Below are positions 1 to 4,650 of a stretch of 5,468 bases of DNA, in pieces; within the stretch, counting starts at the first letter, position 1; each line of letters starts with the position of its first letter. Made by a program: the position numbers and the translations under genes. Below the pieces are notes generated by a model, which was given only the letters and a program-made list of their open reading frames with translations, ran no database searches and was not told the origin of the DNA. Source of the DNA: an uncultured Desulfarculaceae bacterium (GTDB lineage Bacteria > Desulfobacterota > Desulfarculia > Desulfarculales > Desulfarculaceae); the NCBI GenBank assembly GCA_937908275.1, contig CALERA010000312.1, positions 1 to 5,468 of the forward strand. Reading direction: 5' to 3'.

Positions 1-953
1 AGCAGATCCTGACCTTCAGCCGCAAGGCCGAGGCGGACCTGAAGCCCCTGAACCTCAACACCACCGTGAACCTGGTCCTGAAGATGCTGGCCCACTCCCT
101 GCCCAAGATGATCGCCATCGAGACCCGCCTGGCCCCGGACCTGCCCCTGATCAACGCCGACGCCAACCAGATGGAGCAGGTGTTGCTGAACCTGGCCACC
201 AACGCCGGCGACGCCATGGCCGAGGGTGGACGGCTTCTGATCGAGACCCACGAGGTGGTGCTGGGGGCGGAGTACTGCGGGCAGCATCTGGACTCCCACC
301 CTGGCCGCCACGTGCTGTTGCAGGTCTCCGACAACGGCCAGGGCATCGCCGGCCCGGACCTGGAGCACATCTTCGATCCCTTCTTCACCACCAAGGCGGT
401 GGGGCAGGGCACCGGCCTGGGGCTTTCCACGGTCTACGGCATCGTCAGGAACCACGGCGGACACGTCTACTGCTACAGCGAAATCGACCTGGGCACCACC
501 TTCAAGGTCTACCTGCCGGTGCAGCCGACCCTGGATCAGGCGGGCCAGATGGAGCCCGCCCTGCCCGAGCAATTGTTCTGGGGCGAGGAGACCGTGCTGG
601 TGGTGGACGACGAGCCGGCCCTGCGCGAGTTGGCCAGCCGCACCCTGCAGGGCATGGGCCACCGGGTGCTGACCGCCGCCAGCGGAGAGGAGGCCCTGGC
701 CCTCTACCAGGCCCGGGGCCAGGAGATCGACCTGGTGCTGATGGACCTGGGCATGCCGGGCATGGGCGGCCACAAGTGCCTGAAGGAGATCCTGACCCTG
801 GACCCTGCGGCCAAGGTGGTCATCGCCAGCGGCTACTCGGCCAACGGCCAGGTCAAGGCCTCGCTGGAATCCGGCGCGGCCGGCTACGTGGCCAAGCCCT
901 ACCGCAAGGCCGACCTCCTGACCACGGTGCGCGGGGTCCTGGACGGGGGATAG
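1..953 (+). CDS. Hybrid sensor histidine kinase/response regulator, 5'-truncated by the window
   Basis: The reading frame is open from position 3, giving 316 residues, so the start and sensor region lie outside the window. It opens with QILTFSRK, the usual end of the second HisKA (DHp) helix; the phospho-accepting His is therefore upstream and not visible. The HATPase_c domain is complete: N box with Asn near residue 67 (LLNLATNAGDAM), G1 box DNGQGI at 110-115, F box FDPFFTTK at 124-131 and G2 box GQGTGLGL at 134-141. After a short linker comes a receiver domain with the acidic pair DDE at 202-204, phospho-acceptor Asp248 in VLMDLGMPG, the switch Ser in IASGYS and conserved Lys298. Such proteins autophosphorylate and pass the phosphate to their own receiver, often on to a phosphotransfer protein. 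Signal and targets cannot be inferred. It converges on the regulator gene at 1013. Confidence 0.96.
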   Translation, partial: QILTFSRKAEADLKPLNLNTTVNLVLKMLAHSLPKMIAIETRLAPDLPLINADANQMEQVLLNLATNAGDAMAEGGRLLIETHEVVLGAEYCGQHLDSHPGRHVLLQVSDNGQGIAGPDLEHIFDPFFTTKAVGQGTGLGLSTVYGIVRNHGGHVYCYSEIDLGTTFKVYLPVQPTLDQAGQMEPALPEQLFWGEETVLVVDDEPALRELASRTLQGMGHRVLTAASGEEALALYQARGQEIDLVLMDLGMPGMGGHKCLKEILTLDPAAKVVIASGYSANGQVKASLESGAAGYVAKPYRKADLLTTVRGVLDGG

Positions 954-1012
954 CCCCCGCCCGCTTCTCCTCCCCGGCCCGACCGCCCCGCCACCTTCCC
1001 CCCGATCCCCGT
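954..1012. promoter_or_regulatory. C-rich (G-tract on the minus strand) spacer between convergent genes
   Basis: These 59 bases contain seven runs of three to six C: 954-958, 960-962, 972-975, 978-980, 986-989, 998-1003 and 1007-1010. As the 3' end of the kinase transcript this is C-rich and G-poor, the kind of sequence Rho can load on. As the 3' end of the opposing transcript it is a series of G tracts that could form a relaxed G-quadruplex (loops 8, 5 and 2 for the best four). No hairpin plus U-tract is visible, so termination between these genes is probably not classical intrinsic termination. The base runs are seen directly; the role is inferred. Confidence 0.35.
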
Positions 1013-1216
1013 CTAGGGTTCATACTCCAGCACGTCGCCGGGCTGGCACTCCAGCACCCGGCAGATGGCCTCCAGGGTGGTGAAGCGCACCGCCCGGGCC
1101 CGGCCGGTCTTCAGGGTGGAGAGGTTCTGGGGGGTGATTCCGATGGCCTCGGCCAGGTCCTTGGAGGACATCTTGCGCCGGGCCAGCATCACGTCGAGAT
1201 TGACGATTATGGACAT
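1013..1216 (-). CDS. Small XRE-family (HTH_26/YozG-like) transcriptional regulator
   Basis: A 67-residue protein that is almost entirely one helix-turn-helix domain. The order is an N-terminal MSIIVNLDVMLARRK segment, helix 2 at about 17-26 (SSKDLAEAIG), a turn, the recognition helix starting TPQNLSTLKTGRA at 28-40, and a C-terminal LECQPGDVLEY motif. That ending is characteristic of the small Cro/CI-like regulators of the HTH_26 group, including Bacillus YozG. Such proteins bind DNA as dimers in the cytoplasm and lack a ligand domain. The start is supported by AGGAG at 1223-1227, six bases upstream of the ATG. It lies 9 bp behind the DUF2975 gene, the usual partner of this family, so both share one transcript. 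Autoregulation at the AT-rich region near 1800-1890 is likely but inferred. Confidence 0.93.
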   Translation of the reverse strand: MSIIVNLDVMLARRKMSSKDLAEAIGITPQNLSTLKTGRARAVRFTTLEAICRVLECQPGDVLEYEP

Positions 1217-1222
1217 GGCGCA

Positions 1223-1227
1223 CTCCT
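1223..1227 (-). promoter_or_regulatory. RBS of the XRE regulator, overlapping the upstream stop codon
   Basis: On the minus strand AGGAG overlaps the TAG stop (1226-1228) of the DUF2975 gene and sits six bases before the regulator's ATG. The overlap fits translational coupling: ribosomes ending on the membrane protein can reinitiate on the regulator. Confidence 0.7.
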
Positions 1228-1771
1228 AGATGGTCAGGGCGTCGGCTTCGCGCAGCAGGCGGGCCTCGTCCAGGACCCGAGAGGCGAAGACCAGGGCCAG
1301 GCCCAGGCAGCCGCCCATGATTTCGGAGCCGGAAAGCGAGGCGCTGATCATGTGCTGGCCGGCCGGGTTGTGCATGGTCAGCACCAGGGTGGTCAGGGAG
1401 CCGGACACCACTCCGGCGACCTGGGCCGCCAGCAGCACCCAGCCGGTGCGGGCCAACAGCCCCACCGTGGTCGCGCTGAACAGCTCGCCCCGGGCGAACT
1501 CGCCGAACAGCCGGGCCAGGTGCCACATGGCCGCCATCTGCAACGATCCCGGCAGCATGAAGACCAGGAAGCCCAGGAGCTTCATCTCCCCGGTCACCGG
1601 ACCGCGCACCAGGCCGGGATCGATGCCCAGGCTGCCCGGGAAGGGACCCAGGCGGCCGGACAGGACCAGGTCGAGATTGAGCCAGATCAGGGCGGACAAC
1701 AGCGGGATCGCGCCCAGGACCAACAGGAAGAACACCCGGAACCGACGGCTCAGTTGCTGCATGCGAGTCAT
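1226..1771 (-). CDS. DUF2975 family four-helix membrane protein
   Basis: A 181-residue integral membrane protein with four predicted hydrophobic segments at about 13-36, 63-85, 103-133 and 151-165. The motif LARLFGEFARGELFS (85-99) between helices 2 and 3, followed by a GLLARTGW stretch, and the C-terminal RVLDEARLL...ALTI ending are typical of DUF2975. Family function is not established. The usual genomic partner is a YozG-like HTH protein, found here directly downstream (9 bp), which makes the pair a recognisable module. A cytoplasmic-membrane location is expected. The start at 1769-1771 has AAGGAG only three bases upstream; an in-frame ATG three codons later (1760-1762) would have a 12-base spacing, so the exact start is slightly uncertain. 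The gene is transcribed divergently from gene A. Confidence 0.9.
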   Translation of the reverse strand: MTRMQQLSRRFRVFFLLVLGAIPLLSALIWLNLDLVLSGRLGPFPGSLGIDPGLVRGPVTGEMKLLGFLVFMLPGSLQMAAMWHLARLFGEFARGELFSATTVGLLARTGWVLLAAQVAGVVSGSLTTLVLTMHNPAGQHMISASLSGSEIMGGCLGLALVFASRVLDEARLLREADALTI

Positions 1772-1774
1772 GAT

Positions 1775-1783
1775 CTCCTTCCT
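1775..1783 (-). promoter_or_regulatory. RBS of the DUF2975 gene
   Basis: The minus strand reads GGAAGGAG before ATCATG. Spacing is three bases to the first ATG and twelve to the second in-frame ATG, so it leaves the start choice open between codons 1 and 4. Confidence 0.6.
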
Positions 1784-1890
1784 TTCGACATCAGGGTTGG
1801 CATCTGGAGAAATGGTAGCATAAAATTATCGATAAACAATAAAAAATGATCGCTACAAATTATTTTATATCCCCTAAACAATAAAGAAGC
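1784..1890 (-). promoter_or_regulatory. AT-rich promoter/operator region of the DUF2975-XRE operon
   Basis: The stretch from about 1818 to 1890 is strongly AT-rich in an otherwise GC-rich window and lies directly upstream of the minus-strand operon. It contains the palindrome TTATCGATAA (1826-1835), two exact copies of TAAACAATAAA (1833-1843 and 1875-1885), and inverted GTAGC/GCTAC arms (1815-1819 and 1852-1856). Minus-strand candidate -10 boxes include GATAAT (1825-1830) and TATAAA (near 1863-1868), but neither has a convincing -35 at 16-18 bp, so I do not assign an exact promoter. The small HTH protein of the operon is the natural candidate to bind here. Confidence 0.5.
1833..1885. repeat. 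11-bp direct repeat TAAACAATAAA, 42 bp apart
   Basis: TAAACAATAAA occurs at 1833-1843 and 1875-1885 with no mismatch. The start-to-start distance of 42 bp equals four turns of B-DNA, placing both copies on the same face of the helix. That geometry is common for paired operators; the role is inferred. Confidence 0.5.
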
Positions 1891-1941
1891 AGCCTCCCCG
1901 GCGGCGCGCCGGTGGGCGCGGGAACGCGGTGGGATCCCCGG

Positions 1942-2064
1942 GGCGGGTTGGGCCTAAGTAGCCAGATTTTTGCTTGAACTTTGCGGTAAGTGGGCGCAGG
2001 ATATGTTGACACTTCATACATCCGAGGTTGACTCGGGTTCGTGGGAGGTGCAGCCCAACCCGCC
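1942..2064. repeat. 12-bp inverted repeat flanking the gene A upstream element
   Basis: GGCGGGTTGGGC at 1942-1953 is the exact reverse complement of GCCCAACCCGCC at 2053-2064. The 99 bases between them hold the AT-richer part of the leader and the GCAGGATATGTTGACA element. No equally long flanking repeat is seen around the matching element of gene B. Confidence 0.45.
1996..2021 (+). promoter_or_regulatory. Shared upstream element, gene A copy (ATGT-N11-ACAT dyad)
   Basis: GCAGGATATGTTGACA (1996-2011) recurs exactly upstream of gene B at 3406-3421, followed in both by six unrelated bases and then ACAT (2018-2021). ATGT (2003-2006) and ACAT are inverted half-sites 15 bp apart at both loci. TTGACA within it matches a sigma-70 -35 box, but no -10 follows at 16-18 bp in either copy, so a regulator-binding site is as plausible as a core promoter. 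It lies 175 bp before the gene A start. Confidence 0.55.
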
Positions 2065-2157
2065 AGGGCTGGGCGAACCAGGCCCTCAAGCGCGGGCGGG
2101 CTCCGCCAGCGGGTGAGCGCGGCATGGGCCGCGGGAGAAAGGCGCATCTAAACCGTC

Positions 2158-2165
2158 AAGGGGGG
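2158..2165 (+). promoter_or_regulatory. RBS of gene A
   Basis: AAGGGGGG ends five bases before the ATG at 2171. The start is further supported by gene B, whose protein aligns from the same first Met (MST..YFWHDF). Confidence 0.75.
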
Positions 2166-2170
2166 AACCA

Positions 2171-3049
2171 ATGTCCACGACCAGCTATTTTTGGCATGAT
2201 TTCGCGGCGCGGGAGGTCGGCAAGGCCCATGAGATCGCCGGCGCCCTGGGGTTGGGGCCGGAGTTCGATTCCGACACGGCCTGGAAGGAGATCGGCCGGC
2301 TGCGGGAAAAGGACTGGCGGACGCTCATCGAGGCCTGGCTGGGCCGCCGGGCCGACTTCGAGCAGGTCAGCCATGACTTTGTCAGGGAGATGCAGCCGGT
2401 GGTCAACGTGCGGGCCTGCATGAAGGCCATCGTCGCCGTGGCCAACCTGGTCGCCCCGCTGGTGGCCATCTTAGGCCTGGACGATGCCGCCCTGTTCGCC
2501 CGGAGCCTGGTCAAGATGGTGGGCCAGTGGGGCTGCGAGACCGCCAGGGGACTGCTGGGCGATGGTCCGGCCGGGCAAAAAATCGCGAACTCGCAGTTCT
2601 CGGCCCAGTTCGCGAACCTGCTCACGCAGTACAACGATGACTCCCATTGGCGGATGTTGGGCAAGCTGACCCAGGGTCAGTGGGCGCAGATTCTGGAATC
2701 GGCGGCGAGGGAAAAAGGTGTCGGCCCAAAGACCAACAAGGTGATCGAGGATATCTTATGGACCATTGGCGCAGGGACAATAGCAAGCCTCGTGGTCGTT
2801 ATCATCGCCCTGGTTGGCATTGTTCTGTTGGCCCTTGAAGCAACAGGAGGCGTGATCTTGATCGCCGCCTTGATCGTGTTGGTGATTATCGCGATCGTAA
2901 CGTTGGGTTGCGTTCTCGCCCGCTTCCTGCTGTCCCTGGGCATTCTCGACGACAAGGGCGCTCCCGAACTGGAAGGGGCCCAGGAGCAGATCCGGGAGTT
3001 GGCGCGCAATGGCTATCTGGTTCCTTATCCCAGCGCGACCCAGGCCTGA
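2171..3049 (+). CDS. Gene A: unrecognised protein with C-terminal transmembrane hairpin (paralogue of gene B)
   Basis: I do not recognise this 292-residue protein. There is no signal peptide. Residues 1-190 look soluble and mostly helical, rich in conserved Trp and acidic residues (YFWHDF at 6-11, AWKEIGRL at 37-44, DWRT at 48-51, EAWLGR at 54-59, FEQVSH at 63-68, GLDDAALFARSL at 102-113, MVGQWGCETARGLLG at 116-130, QYNDDS at 153-158). Two hydrophobic segments follow at about 196-222 and 228-256, separated by the short turn EATGG, suggesting a membrane hairpin with both ends on the same side, probably cytoplasmic. A variable charged linker leads to the tail YLVPYPSATQA. Gene B aligns over the full length, about 76% identical over residues 1-190. 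Codons 194-227 use A or T third bases in 16 of 34 cases, against 8 of the first 68, including TTA. A membrane-anchored or pore-forming role is possible but unproven. Confidence 0.9.
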   Translation: MSTTSYFWHDFAAREVGKAHEIAGALGLGPEFDSDTAWKEIGRLREKDWRTLIEAWLGRRADFEQVSHDFVREMQPVVNVRACMKAIVAVANLVAPLVAILGLDDAALFARSLVKMVGQWGCETARGLLGDGPAGQKIANSQFSAQFANLLTQYNDDSHWRMLGKLTQGQWAQILESAAREKGVGPKTNKVIEDILWTIGAGTIASLVVVIIALVGIVLLALEATGGVILIAALIVLVIIAIVTLGCVLARFLLSLGILDDKGAPELEGAQEQIRELARNGYLVPYPSATQA

Positions 3050-3057
3050 GGCTTGAT

Positions 3058-3134
3058 CCCAACCCCGGCGTCCGGCCAAGCCACCCGCGGAGGCCAGAGG
3101 GTGTCCCGCGGGAGCAGGGACGCCGGCGGTTGGG
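3058..3134. repeat. Large inverted repeat / stem-loop just after gene A
   Basis: CCCAACC plus CCGGCGTCC (3058-3073) pairs with GGACGCCGG, one unpaired C, then GGTTGGG (3118-3134): 16 base pairs with a single bulge around a 44-base loop. It begins nine bases after the gene A stop and at the last base of A/B homology (3058). There is no T-tract, so it is not a classical intrinsic terminator. It could protect the 3' end of the mRNA, assist termination, or be a small inserted palindromic element. Confidence 0.6.
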
Positions 3135-3405
3135 TCTTGACCAGGCGGTCGCGCCCGTGGCCCAGGCTGCCGCGGTGCGATGCGCGCGCCGCTCCCGGCG
3201 GCCTGGCGCGCGTCGGCCACCAGACGCCGAGGCCCTGGGTTGAAGCGAGCCAAGGCACGGCGTCGGCCGCGCCCCACCCTGAACCCTAACCACCCGCCTC
3301 CTGGCCGGCATCCAGCGCCAAACCGCCCAGAAAACGACGCCCGACTGGCGGGCGCGGCCAAGCGGGCAGCCCAATGATTCCGCTTGTAAGCCCAGGTGTT
3401 CGCTG
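3135..3405. other. Spacer between genes A and B, filled with stem-loops, no gene seen
   Basis: No protein with plausible features is encoded. Successive stems are CCAGGCG/CGCC-CG-TGG at 3141-3160 with a GTCG loop; an 11-bp stem with one G.U pair, 3162-3172 with 3196-3206; GACGCCG/CGGCGTC at 3223-3229 with 3258-3264, extended inward by GCC/GGC and TGG/CCA; and CGCCCG/CGGGCG at 3338-3343 with 3349-3354. An alternative stem, CGCGCGCC/GGCGCGCG (3183-3190 with 3205-3212), competes with the second. GCGTCGGCC is repeated at 3210-3218 and 3260-3268. A structured RNA or a mosaic of repeat elements would both fit. GC-rich DNA also folds easily by chance. Confidence 0.4.
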
Positions 3406-3431
3406 GCAGGATATGTTGACATGACTCACAT
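3406..3431 (+). promoter_or_regulatory. Shared upstream element, gene B copy (ATGT-N11-ACAT dyad)
   Basis: This is the exact 16-base match to the gene A element, followed by six different bases and ACAT (3428-3431). The B copy has additional symmetry: ATGT-TG-ACAT (3413-3422) and the 8-bp palindrome CACATGTG (3427-3434). It lies 110 bp before the gene B start, against 175 bp for gene A, so the element is conserved although the leader around it is not. Confidence 0.55.
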
Positions 3432-3433
3432 GT

Positions 3434-3470
3434 GCCGCCCTCGGGCCTTGGGGGAAGCCGAGGGCGCGGC
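3434..3470 (+). promoter_or_regulatory. Strong leader hairpin upstream of gene B
   Basis: GCCG-CCCTCGG (3434-3444) pairs with CCGAGGG-CG-CGGC (3458-3470): 11 base pairs with a two-base bulge and a 13-base loop. It lies between the shared element and the RBS, so it would be part of the 5' untranslated leader if transcription starts near the element. Gene A has a smaller CCGAG/CTCGG stem at the corresponding place (2022-2036). No T-tract follows. Confidence 0.5.
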
Positions 3471-3503
3471 GACCGCCGCGGGATGCGGGCCTAACAACCA
3501 TCA

Positions 3504-3511
3504 AGAGGTGA
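3504..3511 (+). promoter_or_regulatory. RBS of gene B
   Basis: AGAGGTGA lies four bases before the ATG at 3516, which is the same start position relative to the protein as in gene A. Confidence 0.75.
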
Positions 3512-3515
3512 GCGA

Positions 3516-4400
3516 ATGTCCACGGCAACCTATTTTTGGCATGATTTCACGGCGCGCGAGAGTGGCAAGGCCCAGGAGATCGCCAGCGTCATCGGCCTTG
3601 GTCCGGAGTTAGACTCGGACGCGGCCTGGAAGGAGATCGGCCGCCTGGGGGAAAGGGACTGGCGGACGATCATCGAGGCCTGGCTTGGTCGCCCGGCCGA
3701 CTTCGAGCAGGTCAGCCATGCCTTGGTCAGGGAGATGCCGCCGGTGGCCGACGCGCGGGCCGGCATGAAGGCCATCGCCGTGGTGGCCGGCCTGGCCGCC
3801 CCGCTGGTGGCCGTCTGCGGCCTGGATGACGCGGCCCTGTTCGCCCGGAGCCTGGCCAAGATGGTCGGCCAGTGGGGCTGCGAGACCGCCAGGGGACTGC
3901 TGGGCGCGGGACCCGCCGGGCTTGGCATCGCCAATTCCCAGTATTCGGCGCAATTCGCGGAGCTGGTCAGGCAATACAACGATGACTCTTACTGGCGGTC
4001 GCTGGCCAAGATCACCCAGGATCAATGGGTGCAGATCCTGGAATCGGCGGCGCTGGAAAAAAGTGTCGGCCCAAACACCGGCAAGATCATCCAGGGCGTA
4101 CTGACGGCCTATGCCTTTGCCGCGGTGGGGGTTCTCGCGGAGATGGTCGTCCTTATCGTGGCTTTGTTCCTGGCGGCCCTGTTATCGATTGCCCTGGCAG
4201 CCATAGTCATCATCGCCGCCCTGATCGTGATGATCGTCATCGCCATCGCCACGGTCGGCTGTGTCGTCGCCAGTTTGCTGCTTCCCCTGGGCATTCTTGG
4301 CGCCAAGGAGACGCCGGCAGGCGAAGAGACCCGGGAGCAGATCCTGGCCTTGGTGCGCGACGGGTGCCTGGTGCCTTACCCCAGCGCGACCCCGGCCTGA
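3516..4400 (+). CDS. Gene B: unrecognised protein with C-terminal transmembrane hairpin (paralogue of gene A)
   Basis: A 294-residue protein aligning end to end with gene A; 145 of the first 190 residues are identical without a gap. The fully conserved blocks include YFWHDF, SVGP/GVGP near 183-186, GLDDAALFARSL, MVGQWGCETARGLLG and QYNDDS. The hydrophobic hairpin (about 195-256) is two residues longer than in A. Its first helix is nearly unrelated to that of A, while the second (229-261) matches at 20 of 33 positions. The linker after the hairpin differs, and the tail CLVPYPSATPA is again conserved. Family and function are unknown to me. Retention of the soluble core and the tail suggests both copies are functional rather than one being a decaying pseudogene. 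An intrinsic terminator follows at 4454, so B probably ends its transcript; whether A and B are cotranscribed across the structured spacer is open. Confidence 0.9.
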   Translation: MSTATYFWHDFTARESGKAQEIASVIGLGPELDSDAAWKEIGRLGERDWRTIIEAWLGRPADFEQVSHALVREMPPVADARAGMKAIAVVAGLAAPLVAVCGLDDAALFARSLAKMVGQWGCETARGLLGAGPAGLGIANSQYSAQFAELVRQYNDDSYWRSLAKITQDQWVQILESAALEKSVGPNTGKIIQGVLTAYAFAAVGVLAEMVVLIVALFLAALLSIALAAIVIIAALIVMIVIAIATVGCVVASLLLPLGILGAKETPAGEETREQILALVRDGCLVPYPSATPA

Positions 4401-4453
4401 GGCTTGATCACCGCACGGCGGGTTGCCTGATTAACCGTATTGAGGGGAGGGAC

Positions 4454-4484
4454 GGGCGGCGCCCCTGGCCGCTCGCCCTTTTTT
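4454..4484 (+). terminator. Rho-independent terminator after gene B
   Basis: GGGCGGC (4454-4460) can pair with GCCG..CGCCC (4469-4478), with a small bulge and a GCCCCTG-type loop, and is followed immediately by six T (4479-4484). It lies 54 bp after the gene B stop, oriented to end gene B transcription. Confidence 0.75.
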
Positions 4485-4492
4485 GTGGGGCT

Positions 4493-4529
4493 CGACCCGG
4501 CGACCAGCCGGCAGACGCGCGCCGGGTCG
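4493..4529. repeat. Perfect 10-bp inverted repeat between the terminator and the methyltransferase
   Basis: CGACCCGGCG (4493-4502) is the exact reverse complement of CGCCGGGTCG (4520-4529), with a 17-base loop. No T-tract is present. It may be an operator or leader structure of the methyltransferase gene, or a second barrier to read-through. The rest of 4401-4650 shows nothing else I can name; TTGACT at 4589-4594 has no good -10 partner. Confidence 0.5.
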
Positions 4530-4650
4530 CGCGCCGGACGGCCGATTCAGGCGGGCCTATTCCCAGGAAGCCGCGAACGAGTGTAACATTGACTGACACC
4601 GCGTCATTCGGGCTTGGCGGATGCTCGGCCCGATCAAGGGAGCCAGTCGC

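Larger units (their letters stand above)
1891..2170. other. Gene A leader region: GC-rich with several hairpins, no gene seen
   Basis: No convincing gene lies here. A tight hairpin CCGGCG-GCG-CGCCGG spans 1898-1912. Further small stems are CCGAG/CTCGG (2022-2026 with 2032-2036), CAGCCC/GGGCTG (2051-2056 with 2066-2071), GGCGG/CCGCC (2095-2099 with 2103-2107) and GCGGC/GCCGC near 2119-2132. The middle (1954-2021) is less GC-rich and carries the element shared with gene B. The last part, CTAAACCGTCAAG at 2148-2160, resembles CTAACAACCATCAAG in front of gene B; the sequence in between is not alike. Transcription start and promoter are unresolved. Confidence 0.45.

Noticed and set aside
776..1849. 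Long plus-strand open frame running through the kinase end and the DUF2975/XRE operon
   Set aside because: It encodes low-complexity Gly/Gln/His-rich sequence and overlaps three genes with clear family motifs; a GC-rich shadow frame.
2006..2011. TTGACA as a standard sigma-70 -35 box
   Set aside because: No acceptable -10 hexamer lies 15-19 bp downstream in either copy, so I call it part of a shared element and not a defined promoter.
3053..3289. Small plus-strand open frame in the A-B spacer
   Set aside because: No ribosome binding site, composition biased to Arg, Pro and Gly, and it runs through several stem-loops.
3058..3354. CRISPR array or insertion sequence in the spacer
   Set aside because: The stems differ from each other with no regular repeat-spacer periodicity, and no transposase is present.
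3402..3421. Sigma-54 type promoter (TGGCAGG...TTGA) at the shared element of gene B
   Set aside because: The GG to GC spacing is off by one, the -12 GC is missing, and the gene A copy lacks TGGC at the matching position.
2756..3422. Minus-strand open frames over the end of gene A and the spacer
   Set aside because: Arg/Pro/Gly-rich translations without domains, in the spacer of strong inverted repeats; typical of random GC-rich sequence.
4621..4650. Upstream ATG start for the methyltransferase
   Set aside because: The ATG at 4651 has AAGGGAG at a good distance and begins with sequence typical of the family; the ten extra residues have no support.
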